DNA from: Amoeboaphelidium protococcarum
Lineage: Eukaryota; Aphelidiomycota; Aphelidea
Assembly: GCA_023515745.1 (NCBI GenBank)
Contig: JALECJ010000257.1
Span: forward strand, 2,978,687 to 3,042,686
DNA: 64,000 nt
Reading direction: 5' to 3'
Part shown: piece after piece, positions 1 through 11,287 of the stretch
Layout: each line of letters starts with the position of its first letter
Numbering within the stretch: the stretch's first letter is position 1
The notes under the pieces: generated by a model
Database searches by the model: none
Seen by the model: the letters and a program-made list of their open reading frames with translations, nothing else
What the model was told of the DNA's origin: nothing
Made by a program: the position numbers and the translations under genes

Positions 1-1071
1 ATTGCCAGGTATGCTTTCTGCTGTTTTTAATGCCTTTTGCTGAACTAATGACATGTTATTTTATGGATACTTTTTGTAGGCCGTTTTGAAGATGCCGAAT
101 TTGTGTCTGAGGGACTGTACGCGTGTCTTAATTTGGTTGGAATGTACTATGACAACATACTGGCGAAAAAGTATCCTAAACTGTTGACAACCTAGTAGAC
201 AAGTCCATTTAATCTCTACATACGGTGGCTGTTGCAGCGATCTAGTCCAGTGAACACTGTATCCCACTTATTGGCAGTTACTCAACACTTGCAGATTCTA
301 GTAGAGTTGACTGTGCGAAAGTTCTTTGGCGATGAGGTGCACATCAATTTTATAATGATCACGGAGCTGTGCAAGTTTGTGGCGCGTATGTTTATAATGC
401 ATAAGGGCAATTACAGAATGGTTCTCAGCACAGCGGTTCCTGAGCGTTAACATGAGTTGGTCAACAGTGATTTGACTGGTGATGATCTTGAAGAGGAAAA
501 TGGCAGATTATCCTAATAGTAAAAACTTCCCTCTGGTGATATTGATCAATACCTGGTACATAAAGCTATGGAGTCCAAAATGAGAAAACCATAGAACTTA
601 GTTAAATCCATAACAGGCGAGAGTTTGGCCGGAGAAATATTATACTGGGTGCGACCTGTGCTGTATGCGTGGCTTCTGAAAAAGTATGGCGCCAAAAGTT
701 GGAAGCCTTGGTTAACGTCTCTCGCTGTTGATTCTATGGCTCAATGTATGATTAGAGGTAAGTTGCTTTGGATGCTATAGAGACTTCCCAACGTATTGAA
801 GTTCCTTGCAGCGACTCGATTACATACCAATAGTAGTTAAATGCTCAGTAGACCTAAAACTTTCACCATGTTGGAAAGAGATGAACTGAACAAAAGACTC
901 TGGTTGCTACTTTATTACCTACTTAGAAATCCAATGTACTCTGAATTCACTAAAGGCTAGCTGGAAGCTATTTGCAACACTAAAATTCCGATAGTGTCCA
1001 TATTCACCGGAATCCTCCACGAGTATATACCACTCTGGGACAAGATTTACTTTTACACATCCGCTAGTTGA
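1..1071 (+). CDS. PEX16: Peroxin-16 (PEX16), 5' end cut by window edge
   Basis: Peroxisomal membrane-biogenesis protein (known role: inserts peroxisomal membrane proteins and recruits PEX3). Visible exons are <1-8, 80-757 and 812-1071, joined by two GT-AG introns of 71 and 54 bp. The first splice restores LPGRF, a hallmark of PEX16, followed by a helical repeat region and a C-terminal part with LLYYLLRNPMYSEFTKG, matching the family's LLYYLLRSPFYDRYTKG block. The motif SWKPWLTSLAVD is also typical. Several in-frame TAA/TAG codons are read as Gln and the frame ends at TGA 1069-1071. The N-terminus lies left of the window. The next gene is convergent and ends 108 bp away. The family call is firm; start and first exons are not visible. 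Confidence 0.9.
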
Positions 1072-1179
1072 ACTTGAGATTATGATCAATTTAATTAAAA
1101 AATTGAATTTAAATGAGGCGTAAACCTTTATTATCATTAACAATTTTAATACGAATATGCAAGTTTCAATTAAAAGCAA

Positions 1180-2283
1180 TCATACAGGCTGGACCAGAGC
1201 GTTGTTCGCCTGTTGCTCTAGTGATACAGAGAGAGCACTCCCCATAGTTTCATCACGGTCGTCTTATTATACTTACCGTAAAGCTTTCTGAATCATGAAA
1301 AAGATGTAATATCCTCCAACGATAGCGAAGAGAGATGCAATAACAAGACCGGTCCATTCCAGAATTTTAACCACTTTATTTCCATTACCACCTCCACTAG
1401 GAACGCCGCCATGCCTGATCGCTTCAGCGAAATCATCGAGCTGAGATCCCACCATGGCATGTAGTATAGTCTTTACCAGGGAAACTGCGGTCCCAACAAC
1501 AAATTTGTGCATTGGAACTGAGTCAATATTGGGCAGAGTGATATTGAGTAGAGTGTACGGATACGGAGCGAGTCTGAGCAAGATGATCATCTTCAGGCAT
1601 TCATGAGGATTCTTGGACAAGTACCGCGACAGTGAACTCAAAAGATTTTCAGACTTTTTCTGGGGTGCTCGTATGATATCTATAATACTCTAGACACTGC
1701 TAGCATTATCAGAATCACGGTGGGACAGTTGATGACGTGGCGTGAGAGGTACATACTCTGCATTAGCATCTATAAATCTTGGCATCATGGAAGGATCTAA
1801 AAATTAATCATGTGAACCATCATTGTGATCATAATCTTGATTGACCTACAGCAAACTTGAAGCCAAGGACGGATCCTAGATAGAGTCATAATGTGCTTAT
1901 TGTGAAGGATTAAGATGCAACGATTGCTACTATAATGCTGACGTGTCAATAATAGAGCTCCGGTGACCGCGACGTTTAAATAGAAAGCGCGTGACGGCAA
2001 AGCAAAGAGACGCGCCCAGCAGAGCTCCGACAAAGTTTATTGCGAATCCGCCCCAAACTCCAAAGAGCCATCCGCTCAGTGTCAGAGTGAGCCCATATCC
2101 TATGAGAGGTGGGAATGACGTGGCTATCAGCATGCCAACTATAATCAGTCTAGATTGCCATGGATGACTAGGCAAATAATTATTCTTCAGCCAGTCCGCG
2201 GCGGATATGATTTGATTGCGATTGAGATAAAACACCAGAAATAAGATGCCAGATACGATTAGAATAAGCGCCAGTACAATCAT
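1180..2283 (-). CDS. TVP38/TMEM64-type VTT-domain membrane protein
   Basis: Single-exon frame of 367 residues from ATG 2283 to TGA 1180-1182 with UAR = Gln. It starts with a hydrophobic helix (MIVLALILIVSGILFLVFYL), then a VTT (SNARE-associated Golgi) domain with PPLIGYGLTLTLSGWLFG and NFVGALLGASLCFAVTRF. An unusual hydrophilic insert of about 95 residues (roughly 119-213, rich in Asp, Ser and Gln) splits the domain. The second half carries IILLRLAPYPYTLLNITL, the VTT R-x-x-P segment, and a final TM helix near residues 312-330. Family members act in Golgi, ER or lipid-scramblase contexts; the exact role is not predictable. A GTAAGT near the end (plus 1272-1277) looks like a donor, but reading TAA as Gln continues a sensible tail, so I annotate no intron. 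Confidence 0.85.
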
Positions 2284-2545
2284 TTGCCTCTTATGCTACC
2301 TCACAAATTCCACCGCTTCATTTAAATAATTACGAAATTGACTCTAAATATTCATTGATTAAATTGTATATCGCGATTATTAAACACTGAAAGCTAAAGA
2401 CTTTTACATTGAGATTTTACACTACTAAAGGGAAGAGAAAGGTTGATCTAAAGTTCGAGAATCAAAGCCCACATGACAGCATTATAAAAAAGACGATAGT
2501 TATAAAATCCTTATATTTAGTATTTAGCAATTGCAAATGAATATA

Positions 2546-4870
2546 TCACTGTTAATATTCTTGATAGTAGTATGACTAATATGGATCTTGTTATTGGCGA
2601 TATCCATGATAATAATCGCGACTTTAGTGTCGCTGGCCAGGAGCAAATTCAACAGAGCGATCACGGCCTTAATAGCTTTGGTAGTTGCTCTAGGAATTCT
2701 AACTTGGAGATCTCGATCGATACTATTTGCGCTAATGCTGATACTTATCCACAGATAAAGATGCATGCCGTGGGTTATTACTGCCAGATTCTCTAGACTT
2801 GACTGTGTTAGATACTGAAGGAGATCGCTACCTCTTAACATTACCGTTCTAATTGTTATAATCACGCCTGCTACTCTTTGGTGGTGAAGGCTTCAAGCGA
2901 TCCAAATCATCCTAGTTGAATTCCTGACCATCAATCTTTATGAGATAATCATTAAGATCTTCCATTTCCCGGTCATAAGCTGGCCATGTCCAAGCAGGAG
3001 GCTCTCTCGGGTGTTTATCCAATTATGCAGACACGCTGTGGGTAAAGTCCATATAGTCTCCCTTATCTATCATAGAACTCTAATCTCCACCAGCAGAGTG
3101 TCGAGACATCAGAACATGACAGTTTTTCATTTCGCTCTGTACTCGCACAAAATACTTGGAATCATAAATTCTGGACCTGTCATCCGTGAAATCATAAATC
3201 GCTATTCTACCAGACGGATGAGGTTCAAAGTGAGGATCGAATCTTAAGCGCGCAAGTTCCGCACTGTTATTGCTCACATGCACTGGCAAGCCATCGGGAC
3301 CGCACTTGTAAGGCAAAGCTACACCGTTGTAGAAAGCTGTATATTCTTTCGTATTGTCATTCATTTTAATTACAACATTGTCACCCATACTGCTATTATA
3401 CGACACTTTACCGCCCGCTGTTGAAGTACCATCAGCACCACCACTATCGGTGCCGGCAGTTTTTTTCAAGTATTACGCCACGAATCTCAAGTGCAAATCA
3501 ACCTGTGCACGCATAGGCTTATCTGTGATAAGAGAATCAAAATCAACTTCTTTATTACAATTCGGACAATGCATAATTACTTGCTAGTTATTAACATCTT
3601 ACACGGCAGACTCGGTCAGTTTTTACTATATACATTGCAAGCAGTATTTCTGTTTACAGCAGTCCATGTTCACAGCTTCTTTGAATAGGTTGGCGCATAA
3701 AGAACACATGAGATTACTCTTCATGAAGCGCCCCTTTTCCTCGACTCCGCTCTCTTCCAACTACTTGGCTTATTCACGTAGAGTATCGTTCATAAGCCCA
3801 CCACCAGCTCTACTGCTCATCATTGCATCTCCAGCCCGGCGGAGCTATCTATTAAACGATGCGTCATTGACTTGTGCTATCACAACTTAACCTTCGGGAG
3901 TAATCATAATAGACTTGGCTCCCATTTCCTCAAGCTTTTATGGATTGAGTGAACTAGCATCCATCGCTTTAACTCCTCCTCCATTATCTTCACCATTCCC
4001 TTCAGCACCGGCGCCCGTGAAATTAGAGTCTGTGATATTACCAATAGTCTTCAAGAACGAGCGGGGAATACCGGTGGTCTTCTTGATGCGGATGTTATCG
4101 AAAGCAGGATTATTCCAAGTGGGACAGAACTGAATATAATGGCCTTTGATTCCACAGCGGTGACAAGTATAATTGGGCGGTGGAGGCTTATTCGGGTCCA
4201 AGTGAGTGTTCTAATACTATCCAGTTCTACCGGTGCCTGCTGCTCTATTGCCTTGCATCATCATGTTTTACATTTTACCTTATTAGCTCTGACCAATCTA
4301 TGACTGCTATTAATCCCATTACTGGCCAGACTACTCGAACAGCTACCTGATCTAATCTTCTTCAGTCTCACCTTGAATTAGTCCCCTTTTAACTTGCTGT
4401 GCTTGAGTAAACTAGTTGGCAGCAGATGAAAGTCCAGGAAGTCCATAGAACTGAGGCTATTAAGGTGCCGTTGACGACTAACCAGTTATTTTACCACCCA
4501 ATCCTGGTAGAGAAGAAGAACCAAACTGTGCAAGGGATGGCAAACCACTCTGCATCACGCTCTGTTAATCTCGACCGCTACTGGACGCATTCTAATCACT
4601 CAATCCAGCCAGATATCTCGCTGCACTATGCGGTGCCTTAGCGGGAACTCTTCTGACATACAGCGATGCATTTCGCTAAATCATTTAACTATCCTCATAG
4701 TAGATAGTCTCGCTCGCAGCATCCTACAACTCCAAATCAAAGTCCACACCATCCAGCTTCTGCTGCAATAAAATCTCCCGCTTCACATCAAAGACACTGA
4801 TACTGAGTCCGTCAAACACAATTGTCTTGTACTCTCGTTAACTCTTAAATTTGTAAAATATCTTAGACAT
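2546..4870 (-). CDS. MPE1: Mpe1/RBBP6-type cleavage and polyadenylation factor subunit
   Basis: 774-residue intronless protein (ATG 4870, TGA 2546-2548). Order of domains: DWNN ubiquitin-like fold at residues 1-80 (MSKIFYKFKS, TIVFDGLSISVFDVKREI), a Gln-rich linker, a CCHC zinc knuckle near 230-247 (CHRCGIKGHYIQFC) followed by the family motif KKTTGIPRSFL, a RING/U-box with CSLCANLF, CCKQKYC and CPNCNKEVDFD near 385-445, and an Arg/Ser/Tyr/Gln-rich tail. This is the exact layout of yeast Mpe1 and human RBBP6, a subunit of the CPF/CPSF nuclease-polymerase complex that cleaves and polyadenylates pre-mRNA in the nucleus. About 50 in-frame TAA/TAG codons make it a strong witness for the altered code. 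Start chosen because the DWNN fold begins at the first Met. Confidence 0.95.
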
Positions 4871-4974
4871 ATTTATTAATTTTAGGGATATATATTAAAC
4901 CGCAATACTAAGATAAAAGTTAGTATGAGAAGATACGAGAGAAAGCTCAATGGAAGAAAAGGAGAGGAAAAGAT

Positions 4975-4983
4975 CGCGCGCGC
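4975..4983. promoter_or_regulatory. CGCGCGCGC run upstream of MPE1
   Basis: Nine alternating C/G bases about 105 bp upstream of the MPE1 start codon in otherwise AT-rich spacer. The same run occurs 116 bp upstream of the cytochrome b5 reductase gene and about 150 bp upstream of BRR2. A promoter role is inferred from recurrence only. Confidence 0.35.
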
Positions 4984-5080
4984 AATTTTCAAGCTGTTGA
5001 AAGGGAGAAGTCGCGTCACAATCGTTATACTTTCGAGAAGTTCTGCTTACTACGAGGCATTATATTTGATACAGTTCCAG

Positions 5081-5101
5081 TATATATATATATATATATA
5101 T
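5081..5101. repeat. (TA)n microsatellite
   Basis: About ten uninterrupted TA dinucleotides in the spacer between MPE1 and the transposon block. Confidence 0.95.
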
Positions 5102-5258
5102 CATTAATTCTAGGATATGGTCTTCTTCATAGATTCAATCCATTTATAACACCCGTTCACTTGAACTTGATTTAATAATATCAGATTTGCTGTCGTATTA
5201 ATTCATAGCCTTACTGATATTGGGAGGTTAGCCGTGAATACTCACCTTTAGTAATCTC

Positions 5259-6030
5259 TCAGTCTATCGTACACCAATCTTTAATGCTGGTTTATCCAAT
5301 ATGTGGATTGGCGAATTTCTGCTGCTTTGTCAGCCAGTCTGATTTCAGAGACACTTGCAGAATGTAATAGAGATCTTCAACGTATGCTTGAGTTTAGTAT
5401 TCAAACTTCACATATAAATTAGCAAGACCAAACTTTGACGCAGTTTACTTATGGATAGTTACCCTTTTAGAGCGCCATTAGCCTTCTGTGAAGTTACACC
5501 CCTTTACTTCACACCATTTAGTGACACGGAATGTACCGGATTGGTCTATTATCTTCAACACTTTCCCTTGTACGGAACCATCCCCAAGAGATTTCATAAA
5601 CAAAGTTCCGGAAAAAAACACTGCTTCACTCGTACGGTTAGATAAGGCGTTATACTCAGCATCAATGGTAGATTTTGCAACTGTTGGAAACTTCTTGGCC
5701 TACCTACTAACAGCTACGCTTAAGTTTTTGAACACTGATCCAGCTATAGACTTTCTATCATAAGTATCTTAAGCAAAATCTGAATCTGAAAGCCCCTCAA
5801 TTTCAATCACTGAGCAGTTCACTCCATCCTACTATGGCACTTCTACTAATCTTCTAAATTGTATGCACAAATCCATCGTAGATCTCAAGTATTAGAACAC
5901 TCTATTGACTTCATTCCAGTGATGCTACTTTGGTGGAGACATGAAAGATGAGAGTCTTACTACAACAAAGATATATCGGGTCTGCTATGAGTGGAGGCAT
6001 ACAAGAAAGCTCCACCTGCATCTTAATATA
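5259..6030 (-). pseudogene. Ty1/copia retrotransposon remnant (end of RT and RNase H)
   Basis: Minus-strand decayed polyprotein fragment ending at TGA 5259-5261. From high to low coordinates it shows FLYASTHSRPDIS (copia 'Y....TRPDI' block), then after a one-base frame change HWNEVNRVFQYLRST (copia 'HW.A.KRVLRYLKGT'), then DSDFAQDTYDRKSIAGSVF (the 'DYAGD..DRKSTSGY' segment) and KSTIDAEYNALSN (RNase H 'LSTTEAEYIALS'). Gag, protease, integrase and most of the RT are missing and no LTRs were found by eye. The upstream boundary is abrupt: the frame runs directly out of the SWIM finger of the adjoining Mutator-like element near 6030. This is a truncated, frameshifted, non-functional copy. Confidence 0.75.
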
Positions 6031-8258
6031 GTATATTGTCTCCCAAAGCTGTCAACACGTGCCGGCATGGTAATAATCTTTTGTTGGTCTCATATCGACA
6101 GGTGCATATATAAGTACCATCATCATTAAACACAGAGATGGTATTAATTTTACCACAAACGCTATGAGCGATAGATATAACAGACTCAACATTTGATACC
6201 TCGGTAGATTACAGAACTCCATCATCATCCTTAAAATTACCACTATGAATATCGTCCTATACATCCGACTGAGAAACTTCAGATGGTGAAACTAAACTCT
6301 CTTAATTACCACGAGGAGCCACAGAGCGATAGAACATGGCAGCATCGCCCATTTGAACCAGAACCAGATTTAGCGCAAAATTGGTATACAAATCGAAAAT
6401 GCTCTTTGAGAATAGCTCTAAAAAACTTATTAATATATCTACTTTAAGTTTGCTTAGTTTTACTCTCATCGTTTTAGCGCCAAACAAATGAATGCTCATA
6501 GTCAAACTTTAATTGGTGGGACGAAATCTCCGTTATTACTTTGGTGACTCTACTTTTTGCATTAAGTAATCTAGATAACGAAGAGTTGAGACTCTCTGCC
6601 CAAGAGATACTCGTCAAATCTAACGTGAAAGCCGAGCTCATCGCCCAATAACGCCACTTCTTCATATTACGCCCACCCAATGCGCGTTTTAGATATGCAG
6701 AGCATTGCGGATAATCAGAAAGAAATTACTCCCATTAACGACGAAATTGGTTTACATCTTAAATATGTGACAGACAGATGAACTCATGCTCCAATGCATC
6801 GTAATTGGCAACCAGCTTGCGACAATGACGAGTCAGATTCTACTTTAAATGAAACATGCATAGATAGTGATTACATCCAGATATAGAATCCAGGACATTT
6901 GCAAGAGCTAAATCAACATCTGTAAAGACAGTAGTTGGATTCCAACCAGCAAAACCTTCGTGGCCAGACTCAGAATAAAGAGGAAAACTTAGAGTCCTCT
7001 AGAGTCCTCTCCGTATTAATATCAGAGCTGCCCCACCAAAACGCTAACGACCATCCTGACCTTGTACCACCACATATCAAAGAATCAGACCAAAGTTATT
7101 ATTAAGCAGATCAAGCTTCTATAGGACCACCTAAACCACATCATTGATTATATTCTCATTAATCGCCATTTAATATTCGCCAGCTGTGGCATAAGAATCA
7201 GCTAATACAAAGTGTAAGAAACTGAGGAATTGATCACTATAACGTTTCAAAGTAGACGCATCAGCCAGTTACTTCAGGCCAACAATGCTATCAGCTGGCA
7301 TTACTCTTTGTCTAAGGCGATAGTTCATTGCAGGGATATCAGCCATTGTAGTCTGGAGATAAGCAATAACAATATTCAGATGAGCATTTCTAGCAGACTC
7401 CAAATTTTAAATGGTCACATCGATAGCCTTAAGATATTCGGCATTCTTGGCAGTAAAGTGCGCCAGGCTCATCTTAGACCCGAAGGACACCATTTCAGGG
7501 TCATCAGCAGAGGTAGCGGACAGTGGAGTAGGCAAACCAGAACCAGGACAAGACAGCAAATCAGCTATAAAACGACTGATGGCGCAGTCAGAATCAGCAG
7601 CAGCAGCTTCAGGATTATCAACAGTAACACGAAAATACGACACGTTCTAAGAAGTGGTATACACAGACTAAACGTGGACTTGAGACGTTTGATGCTATTG
7701 ATGGTCCTTTCTACCAGAGTCTCCACAAACAATCAGACTACACTACGAGCAGTACACCTTGTTCATTATCTGCAATCCAAGGTAGGGAGCAACAGGTTGA
7801 TCATTCGGGCCAAAACCAAATGTATCAGTAAAATCAGAATCATTTACTTGAAAGAAGCCCATCAGATCCTCCAAAGTAACAGTGACACCATGATATGTTC
7901 TCATATGATTTGCAACAGAAGCACGTTTGACAGCATAGCCATGCCCCAGGCAAATGAAGGAGCCGAAGGATGCATTGAAGTAAACACCAGAGAGATTGCG
8001 CAGGCTAGAGTTCAGTGCCAACGAAATAGCAGTAATAATATAATAGTGTAAGACGGATAGCTGATTGACAAATCCGCGGTATAACTCCCTATTCCCAGCA
8101 TACTAGTCTGGCATGACCAGCTTCAGTTTGGGAACTTCTGGACGACAACCAGCAGCTAAGGTGTTACGCAAACTTTAGTTTTCAGCCTGTAACTAATGCA
8201 AGACATTCAGCATCTTTGCGTTCACTCCATCTGGAGTCTGATATCTTCGATCGCTCAT
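6031..8258 (-). pseudogene. Mutator-like element (MULE) transposase, broken
   Basis: One minus-strand frame runs from ATG 8258 for 393 codons to an in-frame TGA (7077-7079) and continues beyond it as a MULE transposase: FTDVDLALANVLDS, then a C/H block SGCNHYLCMFHLKQNL and the acidic SWAESLNSSLSRLLNAKS, matching the DDE-type MULE core. A one-base frameshift around 6350 is needed to reach a SWIM zinc finger (CTCRY...LPCRHVL, near 6050-6090), the usual MULE C-terminus. The first part contains a C2H2-like unit (CLGHGYAVKRASVANHMRTYH) and an N-terminal PKLKLVMPDQYAGNRELYRG segment that resembles LTR-element Gag, so a chimera is possible. In-frame TAA/TAG remain throughout, so it decayed under the present code. 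No terminal inverted repeats were recognised by eye. Confidence 0.7.
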
Positions 8259-8842
8259 GATCGTGTTAACTGTTACGCTGTAGCAAGTAATAAGTATATT
8301 TTGCAACAACCAGAAGATAACCAGACAGCGCTCAAGAGACCAGACCACAAAGATGAATAAGTATAGCGTGTAAATAAGTATAAACTATGTCAACACGATG
8401 ATCGTAAAGAAGAATGTTCTCTCAGTATCGATGATGACGACAACATGTCCAAACTTTTGCAGCGTTTCTTTCATCTGTGGAGTCAACCAGTACATGGAAT
8501 GCAGTGCAATCTATGCCCAGAGTCAAGTTTGCACTCGGTCATCCAGCAAATGTTCCAGACTTTCATTTCTTATATACAATTATCATTATTAATACTAGCA
8601 ATGTCTGCAATGACTCTACAACTTTTAACGGCCGAGGGAGAAGGACAGCGATCATGGGGAATCTCTCTCTCTCGCTCTCTCTCTTGAACGTGTGAACTTT
8701 TAAAAAAGCACTAGAGAACCGCGCGAAAGAGAAAAATATTCAAATTATTCAGTTCAGGTCTTTGGCTGATATAGAGCATCTTAGTAAAGTTATTTTTTGA
8801 AAAGGCCTTGCGGTACATATAGTGTAATAGTCAAAATAGAAT
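8259..8842. other. Intergenic spacer upstream of NVL
   Basis: No gene recognised on either strand. It holds a CT microsatellite at 8661-8684, a CCGCGCGAAAGAG patch near 8718, and the presumed NVL promoter. Short frames around 8400-8690 have no family resemblance. Confidence 0.5.
8661..8684. repeat. (CT)n microsatellite upstream of NVL
   Basis: Nearly perfect CT repeat with one CG interruption, about 160 bp upstream of the NVL start. Confidence 0.9.
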
Positions 8843-11245
8843 ATGAAGAGAAAGTCTGGACTGAGTTAGTCGATAATTAGACGCGTCATTCCTCTGATTG
8901 AGCAATATAAATCAGTGTCTACTGGGGAAGATTAAGTGCTATGGTCAGATGCGTAATTTATGACTGATTATCTTCGCGAGTCTTTATCAGTATCCATGTC
9001 TTCATCACTAACATCCGCTGATATTGGTGTCATCAAACGTATGAAGCGCGCCTAACTGGTGAACATTGTCTCGGATGCCATCAAATTGCTCAAGGTATCT
9101 CAGTAATAGGCCATTGAAGACAGCGGTAATAGTGATAGCGAGACTGAACATTTAAATGAAGCTTGTTGGGATGAGCCGCTTTATGAGATGGAGAACGAGG
9201 CATAATTATAAAATGGTAGTTCATCATAAACTCCTGTTGCCACTAAATCTTTAAATTAGTAAATTGCAGAGAGCTATTAAAAAGCAACAACTTCTTAATC
9301 TGCAGTAGCTGTTAGCGACGACTAAGCTCAGAGTATACCAGTAATTGTAGAGACCAAGTAGTAGCGAGTTAGAAAAAAGATCAAGATCTAAAGTGACAAA
9401 TCATCTGCTGATAAACTAGACACTATTCCAGTGTTGGATCCTCCAGCTGATAGATATTCTGACATGGGCGGGATCCGGCATATAATATAGTAGATACGCG
9501 AACTCATCGAAGCTCCACTTTTACATCCTGAAGTGTATCGCCACTTGAATGTTGAATTTCCCCGCGGTATCCTTCTACATGGTGTTGGTGGTGTGGGTAA
9601 GACGAAGCTGGCCTATGCTATTGCAGGTGAGAGCGGACTTCCGTTTATTCAGATCAATGCTCCGTCTATAGTTAGTGGAATGAGCGGAGAGTCCGAGAAG
9701 AAGATTAGAGATATATTCCACCATGCCAAGAGCATAGCGCCGTGTCTAATATTTATTGATGAAATCGATGCCATCACACCTAAGCGTGAGAATGCTCAGA
9801 GAGAGATGGAGCGACGTATAGTTGCACAATTGATCAGTTGTATGGATGAGTTGTATTAGGAGGAGTTGAGTGATAAGCCGGTCATAGTGATCGGTGCAAC
9901 TAATAGAGTGGAATCGCTTGATCCATCGCTGCGTAGAAATGGTAGATTTGATAGAGAAATTTGTATTGGCGTACCTGATAAAGATGCCAGGCGTGAGATT
10001 CTGGAGATAATGTGCTCACGGCTACGTCTTGGATCGGAAGTTGATCTTAATTGGTTGGCTCTCAACACTCCCGGTTATGTCGGAGCAGATTTAAAGTCTT
10101 TGTGCACAGCTGCTGGAATGAACGCTGCCAAGAGAATATATATCAGACTCGGTAGTACTAATAATCCTGAAGAAGCTGGGGGCAATATGCAGACTGATCA
10201 TCTGTAGTTATAGGTGCAATCCCATAATCCGGACATTGACACGCAACATTTGTACAAGTTCCTAACTGAGAATCGAGAACAGTTGTAGCAAGATGTGTTG
10301 GAGACATTGTATATTGAAATGAACGACTTTTAATAGGCTCTAAAGACAGTTCAGCCGTCTTCTAAGCGTGAAGGATTTGCCACTGTGCCAGATGTGACTT
10401 GGGGAGATATTGGAGCTCTGTCACACGTTCGCCAGGAATTGAGGCTCAGTGTAATTGAGCCCATTAAACACCCAGAGTTGTTCAAGCGGGTGGGTATCAA
10501 GAGATCGGGAGGTGTGTTATTGTACGGCTGTCCCGGCAATGGTAAGACTCTGCTGGCCAAGGCTGTCGCCAATGAGAGTCATTGTAATTTCATATCTGTG
10601 AAAGGACCAGAACTTTTGAACAAGTACGTGGGTGAGAGTGAGAAAGGTATTAGGTAGGTGTTTGCAAGAGCCCGCCAATCGTCACCTTGCATCATATTCT
10701 TTGATGAACTGGATGCGCTGTGTCCTCGTAGAGGTACCGGCTCTGATTCTTAGACATCTGAGCGTATCGTCAATTAGTTACTAACAGAGATGGATGGCCT
10801 GGAGGAGAGGAAAGATGTCTATATAATAGCGGCTAGTAATCGACCAGACATTTTGGATAGAGCCATTCTTAGACCGGGACGATTTGACAAATTGCTTTAC
10901 GTCGGTCTTCCTTCCGTTGATGAACGCGCTGATATCCTGCGAACACTATCCAAAAGCATTCCATTCCATGAGGATGTGGACCTTAAAGCTATAGCGGCTA
11001 TGAAAGAGTGTGATAGATTTAGTGGTGCTGATCTGAGTGCTTTATTGAGAGAAGCTGGATTTAATGCATTGAAGAAGGCCCTTACAATGTTCGATAATGG
11101 ACACTCCACTGTTGATACGGAATTGTCCTCCTCGATAACAGTGTGCATGTAAGATTTTGTGAAAGCATTTCAATCTGTGCGACCATCCGTCTCTGTGAAG
11201 GATCTGGAGAACTATGAGAGAATCCACTAGCAATTGAGTAAATGA
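8843..11245 (+). CDS. NVL: NVL/Rix7-type AAA+ ATPase for ribosome assembly
   Basis: 800-residue single-exon protein, ATG 8843 to TGA 11243-11245; family members are about 840-860. Residues 1-200 form a Gln/Ser-rich N-terminal region. D1 has GVGGVGKT (Walker A), [10 protein letters not shown] (Walker B) and [21 protein letters not shown]2 has the cleaner [23 protein letters not shown] and [14 protein letters not shown]. The closest family is NVL/Rix7, the nucleolar type II AAA ATPase that strips factors from pre-60S particles; Cdc48/p97 is less likely because no N-domain is seen and D2 is the canonical one. UAG encodes the Gln in GIRQVFARAR. In D1 the Walker A loop reads G-V-G-G-V-G-K-T instead of G-P-P-G-T/C-G-K-T, so both Pro residues are lost. 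Convergent with LKB1, whose stop lies 43 bp away. Confidence 0.92.
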
Positions 11246-11287
11246 AACTGAAAAAGATCGTATTATAAACAAGATAGAATAGGGTGT

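Larger units (their letters stand above)
4871..5258. other. Intergenic spacer upstream of MPE1
   Basis: No convincing gene. It holds the presumed MPE1 promoter with a CGCGCGCGC run at 4975-4983, a purine-rich stretch, a TA microsatellite at 5081-5101, and the approach to the copia remnant. Confidence 0.6.

Noticed and set aside
1260-1280. GTAAGT donor in the VTT gene
   Set aside because: Reading TAA as Gln keeps a sensible tail up to a TGA, so no intron is needed.
7230-8051. 273-codon plus-strand frame
   Set aside because: Antisense to the Mutator-like transposase frame, which has recognisable motifs; the plus frame has none.
8395-8695. Several short overlapping frames on the plus strand
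   Set aside because: No family resemblance, no consistent frame, and a CT microsatellite inside; probably spacer.
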